A stretch of 64,000 nt of DNA. Origin: Shewanella sp. UCD-KL12. GTDB taxonomy: Bacteria; Pseudomonadota; Gammaproteobacteria; Enterobacterales; Shewanellaceae. The notes under the pieces were generated by a model. It did no database searches. It was not told the origin of the DNA and saw only the letters and a program-made list of their open reading frames with translations. Positions within the stretch are counted from its first letter, which is position 1. Each line of letters opens with the position of its first letter. Position numbers and translations under genes: made by a program. Positions 1-8,133 of the stretch are shown piece by piece. The stretch is taken from NCBI RefSeq assembly GCF_001957125.1, contig NZ_MPHJ01000001.1, positions 1,309,765 to 1,373,764 on the forward strand. Direction: 5' to 3'.

Positions 1-744
1 GAATTGGATAAAAGTGTTGGTGGTTATACTTTAATATGGTCCTATTCGGAGAAGACCAACTTAACACGTTTTGGTGGTTCTACTGATAAGTTCTCCCAAC
101 GGAGTAAAGGTGTTGAGTTTAATGGTCGTTCATTTGTCGATGGTAGAGGGTTAGTAACCACTGAGAGTGGCATAGTTGACTATAATAATTTTCGTGTGAC
201 CAATGATGAGTTGAATAAAAAGTTTGGCATTTCTTATTCACGAGTAACATACACATCAGATATATCTATAGATTCTATTAATAGAGATGTGGATCATACT
301 GTTCAAGATTGGTACATGCAAACCACAGAGCCAGTAAATTTTTATACAGGCTCTGTAGATTTTAGCTCCGCTGGTTTCGAATCTGGCATTGCTGGGCGAT
401 TAGCAGGGGTAAAAATCGACGGTATCTATAAATCCTCACGTGTTGTAGAGCTAAGAAATAATGTTGGTGAGGTTTTAGGTGATATGACTATGTATGGAGG
501 AGCTTACGGTTTTCACTACTCTGTAGATGAAGTGTACAACGGTCAGTATCTTAATAATTTATGGGGCTTTTGGGGAGAAAATGATCATGATTTGGACTTG
601 TTTGGTCTATGTACTAACCCTAAAGAGATAACCCTCGGAGGGGTTAAGAGTTTAGGGTGTAATGGTGATACTGCAGGTGCCAAAACTTACCATGAGAGTA
701 TAAATGGTGGTGAAGGATATGTTATTCAGTGGTGGGCGCTATAA
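1..744 (+). CDS. Fibrinogen-like GGGWT-type domain protein, 3' part (5' end outside window)
   Basis: The reading frame is open from base 1 (Glu-Leu-Asp-Lys-Ser), so this is the C-terminal part of a longer protein. The visible start carries GGYTLIWSYSEK, which resembles the GGGWTL(V)WSYSE core of bacterial fibrinogen-like (YCDxxxxGGGWT) domains. The end, GGEGYVIQWWAL, resembles the closing strand of that fold. Family members are usually secreted or surface proteins with possible carbohydrate-binding roles, but no signal peptide can be seen because the N-terminus is missing. A hairpin terminator follows 40 bases after the stop. The ligand and true length are unknown; assignment to the fold is by motif only. 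Confidence 0.6.
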   Translation, partial: ELDKSVGGYTLIWSYSEKTNLTRFGGSTDKFSQRSKGVEFNGRSFVDGRGLVTTESGIVDYNNFRVTNDELNKKFGISYSRVTYTSDISIDSINRDVDHTVQDWYMQTTEPVNFYTGSVDFSSAGFESGIAGRLAGVKIDGIYKSSRVVELRNNVGEVLGDMTMYGGAYGFHYSVDEVYNGQYLNNLWGFWGENDHDLDLFGLCTNPKEITLGGVKSLGCNGDTAGAKTYHESINGGEGYVIQWWAL

Positions 745-785
745 GATACTTCTTTGTTCTCGCTTGGTTTAGAGTGTATTAATAT

Positions 786-811
786 AGGGCCTTGTCAGGC
801 AGGCCCTTTAT
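786..811 (+). terminator. Rho-independent terminator after the fibrinogen-like gene
   Basis: AGGGCCT at 786-792 pairs with AGGCCCT at 801-807 across an 8-base loop and is followed by TTTATT. It sits about 40 bases past the stop at 744. Confidence 0.7.
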
Positions 812-946
812 TGAGATATTGTTTTAACTATTAAAGGGTTTTAACTTAACGCTTGGGTATTGAATAAAATATAGCTATTGCTGTCTTCAAAGTAGTTAAA
901 GGTTTGTACATTTATGATTCTACTGTAAAATCATTTTTTATTAACA

Positions 947-1831
947 TTATATATAGGATTCATAAACTGGAGATTGTCTTATTAGTGATGTCATAGGTAT
1001 TAAAAAACCTAGCCAAGCATAAGTTTTGGTGAAATGAGTGAGCCCATGTGATGATAATGGTCCGAATGTGGATACTGTACCACCTAATGACTCTGCGTAA
1101 ACTTTTAGATCTGTATTATATAAGCGCAGATATACATAACGAGCTTTGAATTTCTTTTTGTCGCAATATTCTAAAACGCCTAAGATATTTTGCAAAAAAA
1201 TTACATCTGATGAGGAGTGGCTGCAAGCAAGCACTGCAACATAATCACTACCTTTAATCGATGTATTGCTAGGTGAAAACTGATTACCAATATTTTTTAT
1301 GATACTTTCAAGCTTATTAATACATGTAAAGTATATTATTTGGTGCCCAACTAAATGTTTTTTATCGAGATAAAACTCTGTTATTGAATAGCAACATATT
1401 CCAACTTCTTCAATAATTTTATTGTACTCATTATAACTGTTTCCCCACGCATTGTGGTATGCCTCAGATATCAAAGGGTTTACATGTGATTTTTCGTATG
1501 TAACTTTTTTACTTAAATGTCTGTGAGACAAGTAAAAATTATCAAGAGTCCTATCTCCCACACTACCAAATCGATTATGGATAACTTTGGTTTCATTCTC
1601 ATTTTTTAATGTAAATGTTCTAGCTAATTTTTTTGCCAATTGGATGGTAGATAATTGAAAAATTGCAGAGATTTGTTTTATTTCTGAAGGGCGCGTATGG
1701 CCATTTTCCCAGCGCGAATACGTTACTTTATCCAACTTTTCGAACTCGTCTAGACTTCTTAAAGACTCTATAGCGTCTGATTGACTCAAAGATTGTTTAA
1801 CACGGATCTCTTTTAAAAGAATATCGAACAT
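947..1831 (-). CDS. XRE-type helix-turn-helix regulator with unrecognised C-terminal domain
   Basis: 294 aa. Residues 1-70 form an XRE/Cro-like helix-turn-helix: the stretch around SLSQSDA is followed by a recognition-helix region with YSRWENGHTRPS, the Trp-Glu-Asn-Gly signature of this family. The remaining roughly 220 residues match no family I recognise and are rich in Tyr, Ser and His. The ATG at 1831 has an AGAGGT ribosome site 6 bases upstream. Codons are AT-rich compared with the housekeeping genes further right, and the gene sits beside the fibrinogen-like gene and a long AT-rich spacer, which suggests accessory DNA. Probably a DNA-binding regulator with a sensory or effector tail; target unknown. 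Confidence 0.7.
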   Translation of the reverse strand: MFDILLKEIRVKQSLSQSDAIESLRSLDEFEKLDKVTYSRWENGHTRPSEIKQISAIFQLSTIQLAKKLARTFTLKNENETKVIHNRFGSVGDRTLDNFYLSHRHLSKKVTYEKSHVNPLISEAYHNAWGNSYNEYNKIIEEVGICCYSITEFYLDKKHLVGHQIIYFTCINKLESIIKNIGNQFSPSNTSIKGSDYVAVLACSHSSSDVIFLQNILGVLEYCDKKKFKARYVYLRLYNTDLKVYAESLGGTVSTFGPLSSHGLTHFTKTYAWLGFLIPMTSLIRQSPVYESYI

Positions 1832-2588
1832 ATATACCTCTTTGTTAAACTACCTTGTTGTGGAGGACATTCTATTACTTGATAATGTGAGCATGTTTAA
1901 ACAAATCTTGTATGTGTTGGTCGGTACATAACTTTATTAGCCAGCCATGTAGAGACTTTAGTAAGGCTAGCTCATTTGTTTAAAAAGCTTACAACACTCT
2001 CATGTCGCACACCTGTTGTTATCTTATTGTTATTGTACATGTGCAAGAGTTTGGGCGTTCCCACTTTGTTGTAATGATTTAAAATCTTTTAATATCAGTG
2101 GCTTATTTGTTTTTTAGTTGTATTCAAGGCTGTTTCGTTTCTTTATTTAGAACTCTAAATCATATTTGTTAATTTGAAAAAGGTGATTGAAATAAAGATT
2201 ATCTTCTCTTATCTATATAACTAGTTTTCATTGTTACTTGTGGTGATTTTCTCACAACCTAACCGTTCAGTATTTAACTTTTAATAGAATAGCAGTTGTT
2301 ACTTTCTTATCAAAATTGTGCTAAAAATTTACCAGCTTTTTGTACTCATGGAAATATCTAACTACATAAGACTCTGAATTTATTTAGCATGTTGCCTTGA
2401 AGTTTACTATGGCAAATGGTGATGTTTAAATGCTAATATTTTAATGAATACTCTCCAAGAAGTCCCCAAAAAGTCTTGTAACTGATTGAATTTAATAGTA
2501 GCTAAAGGAGTTAAAATGATGTGGTTTTCTACTGTTCTGCTTTATCTTTGAATTGTAACCAAGCGTAATTAATATAAAAGGTATTGAA
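1832..2588. other. 757-base AT-rich spacer
   Basis: No credible gene was found on either strand; the longest ATG frames are about a dozen codons. It must hold the divergent promoters of the XRE regulator (minus) and the phosphatase (plus), but I see no convincing paired -35/-10 boxes or strong palindrome. The AT-richness matches the regulator gene next to it. Confidence 0.5.
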
Positions 2589-3062
2589 ATGAAACCAATT
2601 AACTCCGTCCTTTTTGTATGTATGGGTAACATATGTCGTTCTCCTACGGGTGAGGCTGTATTTCGTCAAAAAGCTGGTGATGCAGGCTTATCGATAGAGG
2701 TTGATTCTGCAGGTACGATTGCCCATCATCAAGGTGAGCAAGCTGATCCTCGTTCACGCGCAGCTGGTGAACAGCGTGGCTATAGTTTTAAGGGACAAAC
2801 TGCTAGGCAGGTAACGGATGCCGATTTTGTACACTTTGATCTCATTTTAGCTGCAGATAGCGCTAACCTTTCGGACTTACAGGCTGCTTGTCCAGAAGAG
2901 TTTCAGCATAAGCTAAAATTGATGTTGAGCTTCATAGGCGCAGATGAAAACAAAGAGGTCCCCGATCCCTATTATGGTGCTGGAAATGGCTTTGAGCTTG
3001 TTCTTGATTTGATTGAGGAGAGTTGTGATAACTTGATAAATAAAATTAAAGTCAACGAGTAA
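2589..3062 (+). CDS. Low-molecular-weight protein-tyrosine phosphatase
   Basis: 157 aa, the usual family length. The P-loop CMGNICRS lies at the N-terminus, with nucleophile Cys11 and phosphate-binding Arg17, and DPYYG near residue 126 carries the general acid Asp126. It should hydrolyse phosphotyrosine in the cytoplasm. Relatives often sit in capsule operons with a tyrosine kinase (Wzb/Wzc), but here there is no polysaccharide gene nearby, so the substrate is open; an arsenate reductase of the same fold is less likely given the DPYYG acid loop. The ATG at 2589 follows an AGGTATTGAA ribosome-binding region. It is convergent with the GTPase gene downstream. Confidence 0.88.
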   Translation: MKPINSVLFVCMGNICRSPTGEAVFRQKAGDAGLSIEVDSAGTIAHHQGEQADPRSRAAGEQRGYSFKGQTARQVTDADFVHFDLILAADSANLSDLQAACPEEFQHKLKLMLSFIGADENKEVPDPYYGAGNGFELVLDLIEESCDNLINKIKVNE

Positions 3063-3077
3063 CTAGAATGAGTTAAC

Positions 3078-3105
3078 AGGCTCTATGACACAGATAATAG
3101 AGCCT
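3078..3105. terminator. Hairpin between convergent phosphatase and GTPase genes
   Basis: AGGCTCTAT at 3078-3086 pairs with ATAGAGCCT at 3097-3105 over a 10-base loop. The U-runs on both strands are weak, so it may act as a bidirectional terminator or only as a 3' stabilising hairpin. Confidence 0.5.
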
Positions 3106-3119
3106 GATTTCAGTCGTCT

Positions 3120-4058
3120 TTACTTATGTCGCTTACCAGCGCGCTTAAGTGCCTCTTTCTCTTTACGGGCTTGTTTCTTTGCTTCTTTCTCTGCAACAAG
3201 CTTAGCGACTTCAACCTTTTCAACTTCAATCATTTCAGGTGTTTCGAGTGAGAGTAGTCCCATTTTACCTGAACGAAATTCGTGTAAAACTAATTCAGAC
3301 GCCTTATGAAGATCAATCCGTCCACCAGGTCGTAGTGCACCACGTTTCCGGCCAATAGCTTCTAACAGTTCTATATCAGTATTAGGGAGAGAGTCTAGCT
3401 TGTAACGCTCTGCAATGGCTTCTGGATAAGCGTGTAGGAAGTATTCGGCAGCAAACATAGCAACATCTTCATATTCCATAGCGGTATCTTTTATAGCACC
3501 TGTAATTGCTAGGCGATAACTACTTTTGTCATTATCGACCTTAGGCCATAAGATGCCTGGAGTGTCAGACAGTACGATACCATTTCGCAAGTTGATCCTT
3601 TGCTGCACTTTTGTCACAGCTGGCTCATTCCCCGTTTTGGCAATCATGCGTCCAGCGAGCGTATTGATAATGGTAGATTTACCTACATTAGGTATTCCCA
3701 TTATCATGGTGCGAATGTCTTTCTCAATTTTGTCACGGCTAGGCACAAACTTACGACAAAGTTCTGGTAATTTTTTCACTTGAGCTGGTTGCAGTGTGGT
3801 AATCGCCATGGCCTTAACGCCTTGCTCTTGCTCTAGATATTCTATCCAGGCTTGAGTGACTACTGGGTCGGCCAAATCAGATTTATTCAGTAACTTAATA
3901 CAAGGCTTATCACCTCTAAGGCTTGATACCATAGGGTTTTCGCTACTGTAAGGTATACGGGCATCGAGCACTTCAATCACAAGATCAACTTGAGGCATGA
4001 CCTCTGCAATCTCTTTTTGTGCCTTGTGCATGTGTCCTGGGTACCACTGAATTGCCAT
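3120..4058 (-). CDS. rbgA: Ribosome biogenesis GTPase, YlqF/RbgA family
   Basis: 312 aa. The GTPase motifs are circularly permuted, the hallmark of the YlqF/YawG group: G4 (NKSD, residues 58-61) precedes G1 (GIPNVGKST, 121-129) and G3 (DTPG, 165-168). In Bacillus this GTPase helps late maturation of the 50S subunit, so a cytoplasmic large-subunit assembly role is expected. The C-terminal tail is Lys/Arg-rich and probably contacts rRNA. The initiator MAIQWYPGHM is the standard family N-terminus. The preceding minus-strand gene (the oxygenase) ends about 250 bases upstream, beyond a tandem repeat and a hairpin, so this gene probably has its own promoter. Confidence 0.9.
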   Translation of the reverse strand: MAIQWYPGHMHKAQKEIAEVMPQVDLVIEVLDARIPYSSENPMVSSLRGDKPCIKLLNKSDLADPVVTQAWIEYLEQEQGVKAMAITTLQPAQVKKLPELCRKFVPSRDKIEKDIRTMIMGIPNVGKSTIINTLAGRMIAKTGNEPAVTKVQQRINLRNGIVLSDTPGILWPKVDNDKSSYRLAITGAIKDTAMEYEDVAMFAAEYFLHAYPEAIAERYKLDSLPNTDIELLEAIGRKRGALRPGGRIDLHKASELVLHEFRSGKMGLLSLETPEMIEVEKVEVAKLVAEKEAKKQARKEKEALKRAGKRHK

Positions 4059-4137
4059 TTTGTTACTCTGTTTTGTAGATCAATGTGGGGATTTTACCTT
4101 GTTAGGGGGAAATTTCCTACTTAAGTCATTAAAAAGT

Positions 4138-4159
4138 AAAAGCGCCAACTGGCGCTTTT
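4138..4159 (-). terminator. Terminator-like hairpin downstream of the oxygenase gene
   Basis: AAAAGCGCC (4138-4146) and GGCGCTTTT (4151-4159) form a perfect 9-bp stem with a 4-base loop. On the minus strand it ends with a broken U-rich run. It lies beyond the 51-bp repeats, seen from the oxygenase gene. Confidence 0.65.
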
Positions 4160-4276
4160 GACAGGGGTGTCATTATGCCCGGAGTCCATGGAAGGACCAT
4201 GAGGGTATTTGACAGGGATGTCATTATGCCCGGAGTCCATGGAAGGACTATGAGGGTATTTGACAGGGATGTCATT
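4159..4276. repeat. 51-bp tandem repeat, 2.3 copies
   Basis: Unit 1 is 4159-4209, unit 2 is 4210-4260 (two mismatches), and a 16-base partial third unit is 4261-4276. Each begins TGACAGGG(G/A)TGTCATT, which contains the inverted pair GACA/TGTC, and carries the CCATGG palindrome. The unit is 17 codons long and lacks a stop in at least one frame on each strand. It lies between two minus-strand genes and does not extend into either. No function is evident. Confidence 0.9.
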
Positions 4277-4306
4277 CTTATGTGTTTATTTGGGCGATAA
4301 ACAGCG

Positions 4307-5146
4307 CTATATAACCCCTAGCTCTCTTAATCTCTCCATCAGGTAACTGTCGGCTGTGTATCTGCTCGATAGTTTGACCTCTGGATTAGGGTGTAAAAAC
4401 AGAGGGAGTGAAACTCTTGGCTTACTCATGTCCGTTCCTTCTGGATTTATCACTCTGTGGGTTGTGGATGGGAAGTAGCCCCCCGAGGCTTCTTGTAGCA
4501 TGTCACCTATATTGATGATGAGGTTACCAAAATCACAAGGAACATCTATCCATTCACCGTCCTGGCCCTTTACCTGAAGGCCGGGCTCATTGGCCGCAGG
4601 CAATAAGGTAATAAGGTTTATATCTTCATGTGCCGCAGCGCGAATAGCACCTGCCTCTTCATCACCTGTCATACCTGGGTAATGTAAGACTCGCAAAAGA
4701 GTTTTTTGGCTATTCTCGATCATTTTTGGGAGTGCGATTGAGTAATTTACCGCGACTTCTGCAGGTGTATGCTCCTCAATCCATTTCAAAAGTTCTTCAG
4801 CCAATTCATTTGCACGTTGATAATATGTCAGTATATTCTCTTTTAATGATTCAGGAATGCGCCCCCAAGGGTAAACATGGAAGTACTCTTTAATATCTTT
4901 AACTGTGTGACCTTTGGCTGTTTCAGATATTTCAGCAGGAAAGAATCCATCTTGTGTTTCAGGTTTAAATAGAAAATTCTGTTTTTCTTCGCTGTTAAAA
5001 AAAGCCTGCCACTCAGTGTAAATATTCTCGACTAACGCTTTATCTATGGGATGATTTGACAGTACACCGAAGCCTGTTTCTTTGAGAGATTGTACGAACT
5101 TTGCTGCACTTTCAGCTGCTTGATAATCGATAGTTTCTAGTTTCAT
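4307..5146 (-). CDS. 2-oxoglutarate/Fe(II)-dependent oxygenase, isopenicillin N synthase-like
   Basis: 279 aa. The iron facial triad is visible as His173 and Asp175 (in AAHEDINL) and His230 (in STTHRVINP), with the 2-oxoglutarate-binding Arg-x-Ser pair at Arg244-Ser246 (KPRVSL). The N-terminal region (residues 1-90) resembles the DIOX_N domain. It is a soluble oxidoreductase that probably hydroxylates or oxidises a small molecule. A substrate cannot be deduced: relatives include plant-type dioxygenases and many bacterial orphans. A strong CRP-like palindrome lies about 74 bases upstream of the start, suggesting carbon or respiratory control. It stands alone, divergent from msrBA. Confidence 0.85.
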   Translation of the reverse strand: MKLETIDYQAAESAAKFVQSLKETGFGVLSNHPIDKALVENIYTEWQAFFNSEEKQNFLFKPETQDGFFPAEISETAKGHTVKDIKEYFHVYPWGRIPESLKENILTYYQRANELAEELLKWIEEHTPAEVAVNYSIALPKMIENSQKTLLRVLHYPGMTGDEEAGAIRAAAHEDINLITLLPAANEPGLQVKGQDGEWIDVPCDFGNLIINIGDMLQEASGGYFPSTTHRVINPEGTDMSKPRVSLPLFLHPNPEVKLSSRYTADSYLMERLRELGVI

Positions 5147-5463
5147 TATGATCTTCTTATCTTGTAATTATTAAAACCCCACACTAGTTTAACTAGGGCT
5201 AAGCTAAGGGGCAATTAAGTGTGATGGAAATCACAAGGCTATTGTTTGTTACTATGAGGAGTTATATTTTTTTTGTGAAATACTTAAGTCAATAGAATGA
5301 GATAGGCTAGAACGGGTTAACTGAAAATAATTTCATAAGTTGTCTAGAATTATGAGTGGGTACTTTGTTTTATTTTTCACTCTATGGGTGAAATACAATA
5401 ATCAGAATAAAGGTCTATTAAGCCCCAGGTTTTGAAAAAGCACAAATTTAAAGAGTACAAAGA
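5147..5463. other. Divergent promoter region between the oxygenase and msrBA
   Basis: 317 bases without a gene. It contains one clear element, the CRP-like palindrome at 5220-5235, and otherwise AT-rich sequence. Promoter boxes for msrBA could not be fixed confidently. Confidence 0.5.
5220..5235. promoter_or_regulatory. CRP-like binding site
   Basis: TGTGATGGAAATCACA is a perfect TGTGA-N6-TCACA palindrome. Its centre is about 81 bases before the oxygenase start (minus strand) and about 236 bases before msrBA, so the oxygenase is the likelier target. Binding is inferred from consensus only. Confidence 0.7.
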
Positions 5464-6366
5464 ATGCGTAAATTGACTGAATTTGAGCGGTATGTCATTG
5501 AAGATAAAGGGACCGAGCGTCCATTTAGCGGAGAGTTTCACCTCCATGATGCAAAAGGCGTATACCTATGTAAGCGATGTGAAGCCCCGCTTTATCTATC
5601 AGAGCATAAATTTAACGCACATTGTGGCTGGCCAGCGTTTGATAATGAGATTGATGGCGCCATAAAGCGTCTTCCTGATGCTGATGGTCAAAGGGTTGAA
5701 ATTGTCTGTGCGCAATGTGATGGTCACTTAGGTCATGTATTTGAGGGGGAACGGCTTACAGAGAATAATATTCGTCATTGTGTTAATTCTGTGTCTATGT
5801 CCTTTAAACCGCTCGATGAGCTAGCTCGCCTGAATCAAAATGAATTTGCGACATTTGGAGGTGGATGTTTTTGGTGTCTTGAAGCCATGTTTACTAGCCT
5901 TAATGGGGTGATAAAGGTTGAATCTGGCTATAGTGGTGGCGATGCGCAAACTGCGAACTATAAAGCAGTATGCAGCGGCGCCACAGCGCATGCAGAAGTG
6001 GTACATATTGAATTTAATCCTAACGTGATTAAGTTTAAGGACTTACTGGCTGTGTTTTGGCAAAGCCATGATCCAACAACTTTGAACCGGCAAGGTAATG
6101 ATGTCGGGCCACAATATCGCTCTGTTGTCTTTATTCACAGTGAAAAACAAGCTTCATTGACTAATGAGATGATTGAAGAACTTAATCTATCTAAGTTATG
6201 GCCAGCGCCAGTGAACACTGAGGTGAGTGCTTTTTCTACGTTTTATAAGGCTGAGAATTATCACCAAGATTATTATGAACAAAATGGCGAGCAGCCTTAT
6301 TGCCAGATGGTGATAAGGCCAAAAGTTGAAAAGATTAAGATGATATTCGCCGATAAACTTAAGTAA
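5464..6366 (+). CDS. msrBA: Bifunctional methionine sulfoxide reductase MsrB-MsrA
   Basis: 300 aa fusion in the order MsrB then MsrA. The MsrB half (about 1-120) has two zinc CxxC pairs (Cys36/39, Cys82/85) and the catalytic Cys106 in RHCVNS. The MsrA half (about 127-290) opens with GGGCFWCLE, with nucleophile Cys135. Together they reduce R- and S-methionine sulfoxide in proteins using thioredoxin. There is no signal peptide, so it acts in the cytoplasm, unlike the exported PilB-type fusions of Neisseria, which also have the opposite domain order (MsrA first). It is a single-gene unit ended by a strong bidirectional terminator shared with the SulP gene. Confidence 0.93.
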   Translation: MRKLTEFERYVIEDKGTERPFSGEFHLHDAKGVYLCKRCEAPLYLSEHKFNAHCGWPAFDNEIDGAIKRLPDADGQRVEIVCAQCDGHLGHVFEGERLTENNIRHCVNSVSMSFKPLDELARLNQNEFATFGGGCFWCLEAMFTSLNGVIKVESGYSGGDAQTANYKAVCSGATAHAEVVHIEFNPNVIKFKDLLAVFWQSHDPTTLNRQGNDVGPQYRSVVFIHSEKQASLTNEMIEELNLSKLWPAPVNTEVSAFSTFYKAENYHQDYYEQNGEQPYCQMVIRPKVEKIKMIFADKLK

Positions 6367-6397
6367 GAATGGATGGCTTAATAACTGGTGGAGTACA

Positions 6398-6424
6398 AAA
6401 AAGGCGAGCATTGCTCGCCTTTTT
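6398..6424. terminator. Bidirectional terminator between msrBA and the SulP gene
   Basis: A 13-bp perfect stem: AAAAAGGCGAGCA (6398-6410) with TGCTCGCCTTTTT (6412-6424). The A-run and T-run flanks let it serve both convergent genes. Confidence 0.88.
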
Positions 6425-6447
6425 ACTGTCAATTAGTTATTAACCGC

Positions 6448-8004
6448 TTAATCTAGCTTATCATCGGCAATCTTGTAATGAGGATCTTCGATTAGGTTTA
6501 CTTCAACCAGATCGCCTGCCTTGTGAAGCAGTTGCTTACAGTCATTACTCAGATGACGTAAGTGAAGCCTTTTACCCGAAGAAACGTAACGCTCGGCAAG
6601 GGTGTCGATGGCATCAAGGGCTGAATGATCACACACTCGAGAGTTTTGGAAGTCGACAATGACATCCTCAGGATCGGTATTAGAGTGGAATAGCTCTAAA
6701 AACTCAGCGACTGAACCGAAGAACAGTGGACCGTTAAGCTTATACACTTTCCAACCGTTTTCATCTTCAGAGATGTCAACATTGATGTGCTTAGCGTGTT
6801 CCCAAGCAAATACTAGCGCAGACACAATGACACCAACGAATACTGCGAAAGCGAGATCGGTAAATACAGTAACGATAGTGACTAAGATAATGACGAAGGC
6901 ATCATGTTTTGGTACTTTGCGCATAACCTTAAAGCTTGCCCATTCAAACGTACCTAATACCACCATAAACATCACACCGACTAGCGCTGCAAGTGGGATC
7001 ATTTCGATTAATGCTGAACCAAAAAGAATAAAAGCAAGCAATGCAAGCGCTGCTGTGATACCTGAAAGTCGTCCGCGTCCACCAGAGTTGATGTTGATCA
7101 TAGACTGACCAATCATGGCACAGCCGCCCATAGCGCCAAAGAAACCACTGGTAATGTTACCAACGCCTTGTCCGATACACTCTTTGTTACCTTTACCACG
7201 GCTATTTGTCATCTCATCGATAACAGTTAATGTTAACAGTGACTCAATCAAACCAACTGCAGCTAAGATAAGTGAGTAGGGAAGAATGATATACAGAGTC
7301 TCTAACGAGAAGGAGACTGCTGGAATAGAGAATGTCGGTAATGAACCCGCTATGGTGGCATTTTCATCACCACTCATCGACTTAAGAAAGTCGAGTACAG
7401 TTCTAGTGTCTAGCTCGAGAAAGACAACAAGGCCAGTAACTGTAACAATAGCTGCTAATGATGAAGGGATAGCAGAAGTTAGCTTAGGCAGAAACTGGAT
7501 AATAGCCATAGTTAACAACACAAGACCTAACATCAAGGTGAGCTGCTCCATCGGCAACCAAGTTAATATTCCATTTGCATCAGGGGCTTTAAACTGTCCT
7601 AGCTGGGCTAAGAAAATGACAATTGCCAAGCCATTTACAAAGCCTATCATGACAGGGTAAGGCACGATTCTGATGAACTTACCTAACTTAAGTAGGCCAC
7701 AGGTAACTTGGATCAAGCCTGCTAACACCACCGCAGCAAATAGATATTGGACACCGTGTTCTGCAACGAGTGCCACCATTACAACGGCCATAGCGCCTGT
7801 TGCACCAGAAATCATTCCTGGACGGCCACCGATGAGCGCCGTGATTAAACCCATGATAAATGCAGCGTACAAACCAACCATTGGCTCTACACCTGCGACG
7901 AAAGCAAAAGCCACCGCTTCAGGTATAAGTGCAAGTGCAACTGTTAAGCCTGAAAGCAGATCTGCTTTACTACTGGCAGTTTTGTGACGAATGAGATCGA
8001 ACAT
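6448..8004 (-). CDS. SulP family inorganic anion transporter with STAS domain
   Basis: 518 aa inner-membrane protein. Residues 1 to about 400 hold many hydrophobic helices with the SLC26/SulP pattern ([21 protein letters not shown] near the N-terminus and [18 protein letters not shown] in the core). About 410-510 form a cytoplasmic STAS domain with [19 protein letters not shown]. It likely transports sulfate, bicarbonate or a related anion, coupled to Na+ or H+. The closest remembered relatives are BicA-like and sulfate permeases, and the motif set does not choose between them. It stands alone; no sulfate assimilation or carbonic anhydrase genes are adjacent. Confidence 0.88.
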   Translation of the reverse strand: MFDLIRHKTASSKADLLSGLTVALALIPEAVAFAFVAGVEPMVGLYAAFIMGLITALIGGRPGMISGATGAMAVVMVALVAEHGVQYLFAAVVLAGLIQVTCGLLKLGKFIRIVPYPVMIGFVNGLAIVIFLAQLGQFKAPDANGILTWLPMEQLTLMLGLVLLTMAIIQFLPKLTSAIPSSLAAIVTVTGLVVFLELDTRTVLDFLKSMSGDENATIAGSLPTFSIPAVSFSLETLYIILPYSLILAAVGLIESLLTLTVIDEMTNSRGKGNKECIGQGVGNITSGFFGAMGGCAMIGQSMININSGGRGRLSGITAALALLAFILFGSALIEMIPLAALVGVMFMVVLGTFEWASFKVMRKVPKHDAFVIILVTIVTVFTDLAFAVFVGVIVSALVFAWEHAKHINVDISEDENGWKVYKLNGPLFFGSVAEFLELFHSNTDPEDVIVDFQNSRVCDHSALDAIDTLAERYVSSGKRLHLRHLSNDCKQLLHKAGDLVEVNLIEDPHYKIADDKLD

Positions 8005-8086
8005 TTAGCCTCTGTTGTAATATTGTTGATTTAGATTGAATTTTGGTCGCGAATTCTAACAAATAATCCGCGCAATGAACATAAAA

Positions 8087-8114
8087 AAGCCATGCACTAA
8101 GGCATGGCTTATTT
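8087..8114 (-). terminator. Terminator of rne
   Basis: AAGCCATGC (8087-8095) pairs with GCATGGCTT (8102-8110). On the minus strand the stem is followed by TTTTTT. It lies about 20 bases past the rne stop. Confidence 0.82.
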
Positions 8115-8133
8115 TGAATGGCTTAATTATAAC

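Noticed and set aside
6659..7987. Plus-strand frames opposite the SulP gene
   Set aside because: Thr/Ser/Pro-rich antisense shadows of membrane-protein codons.
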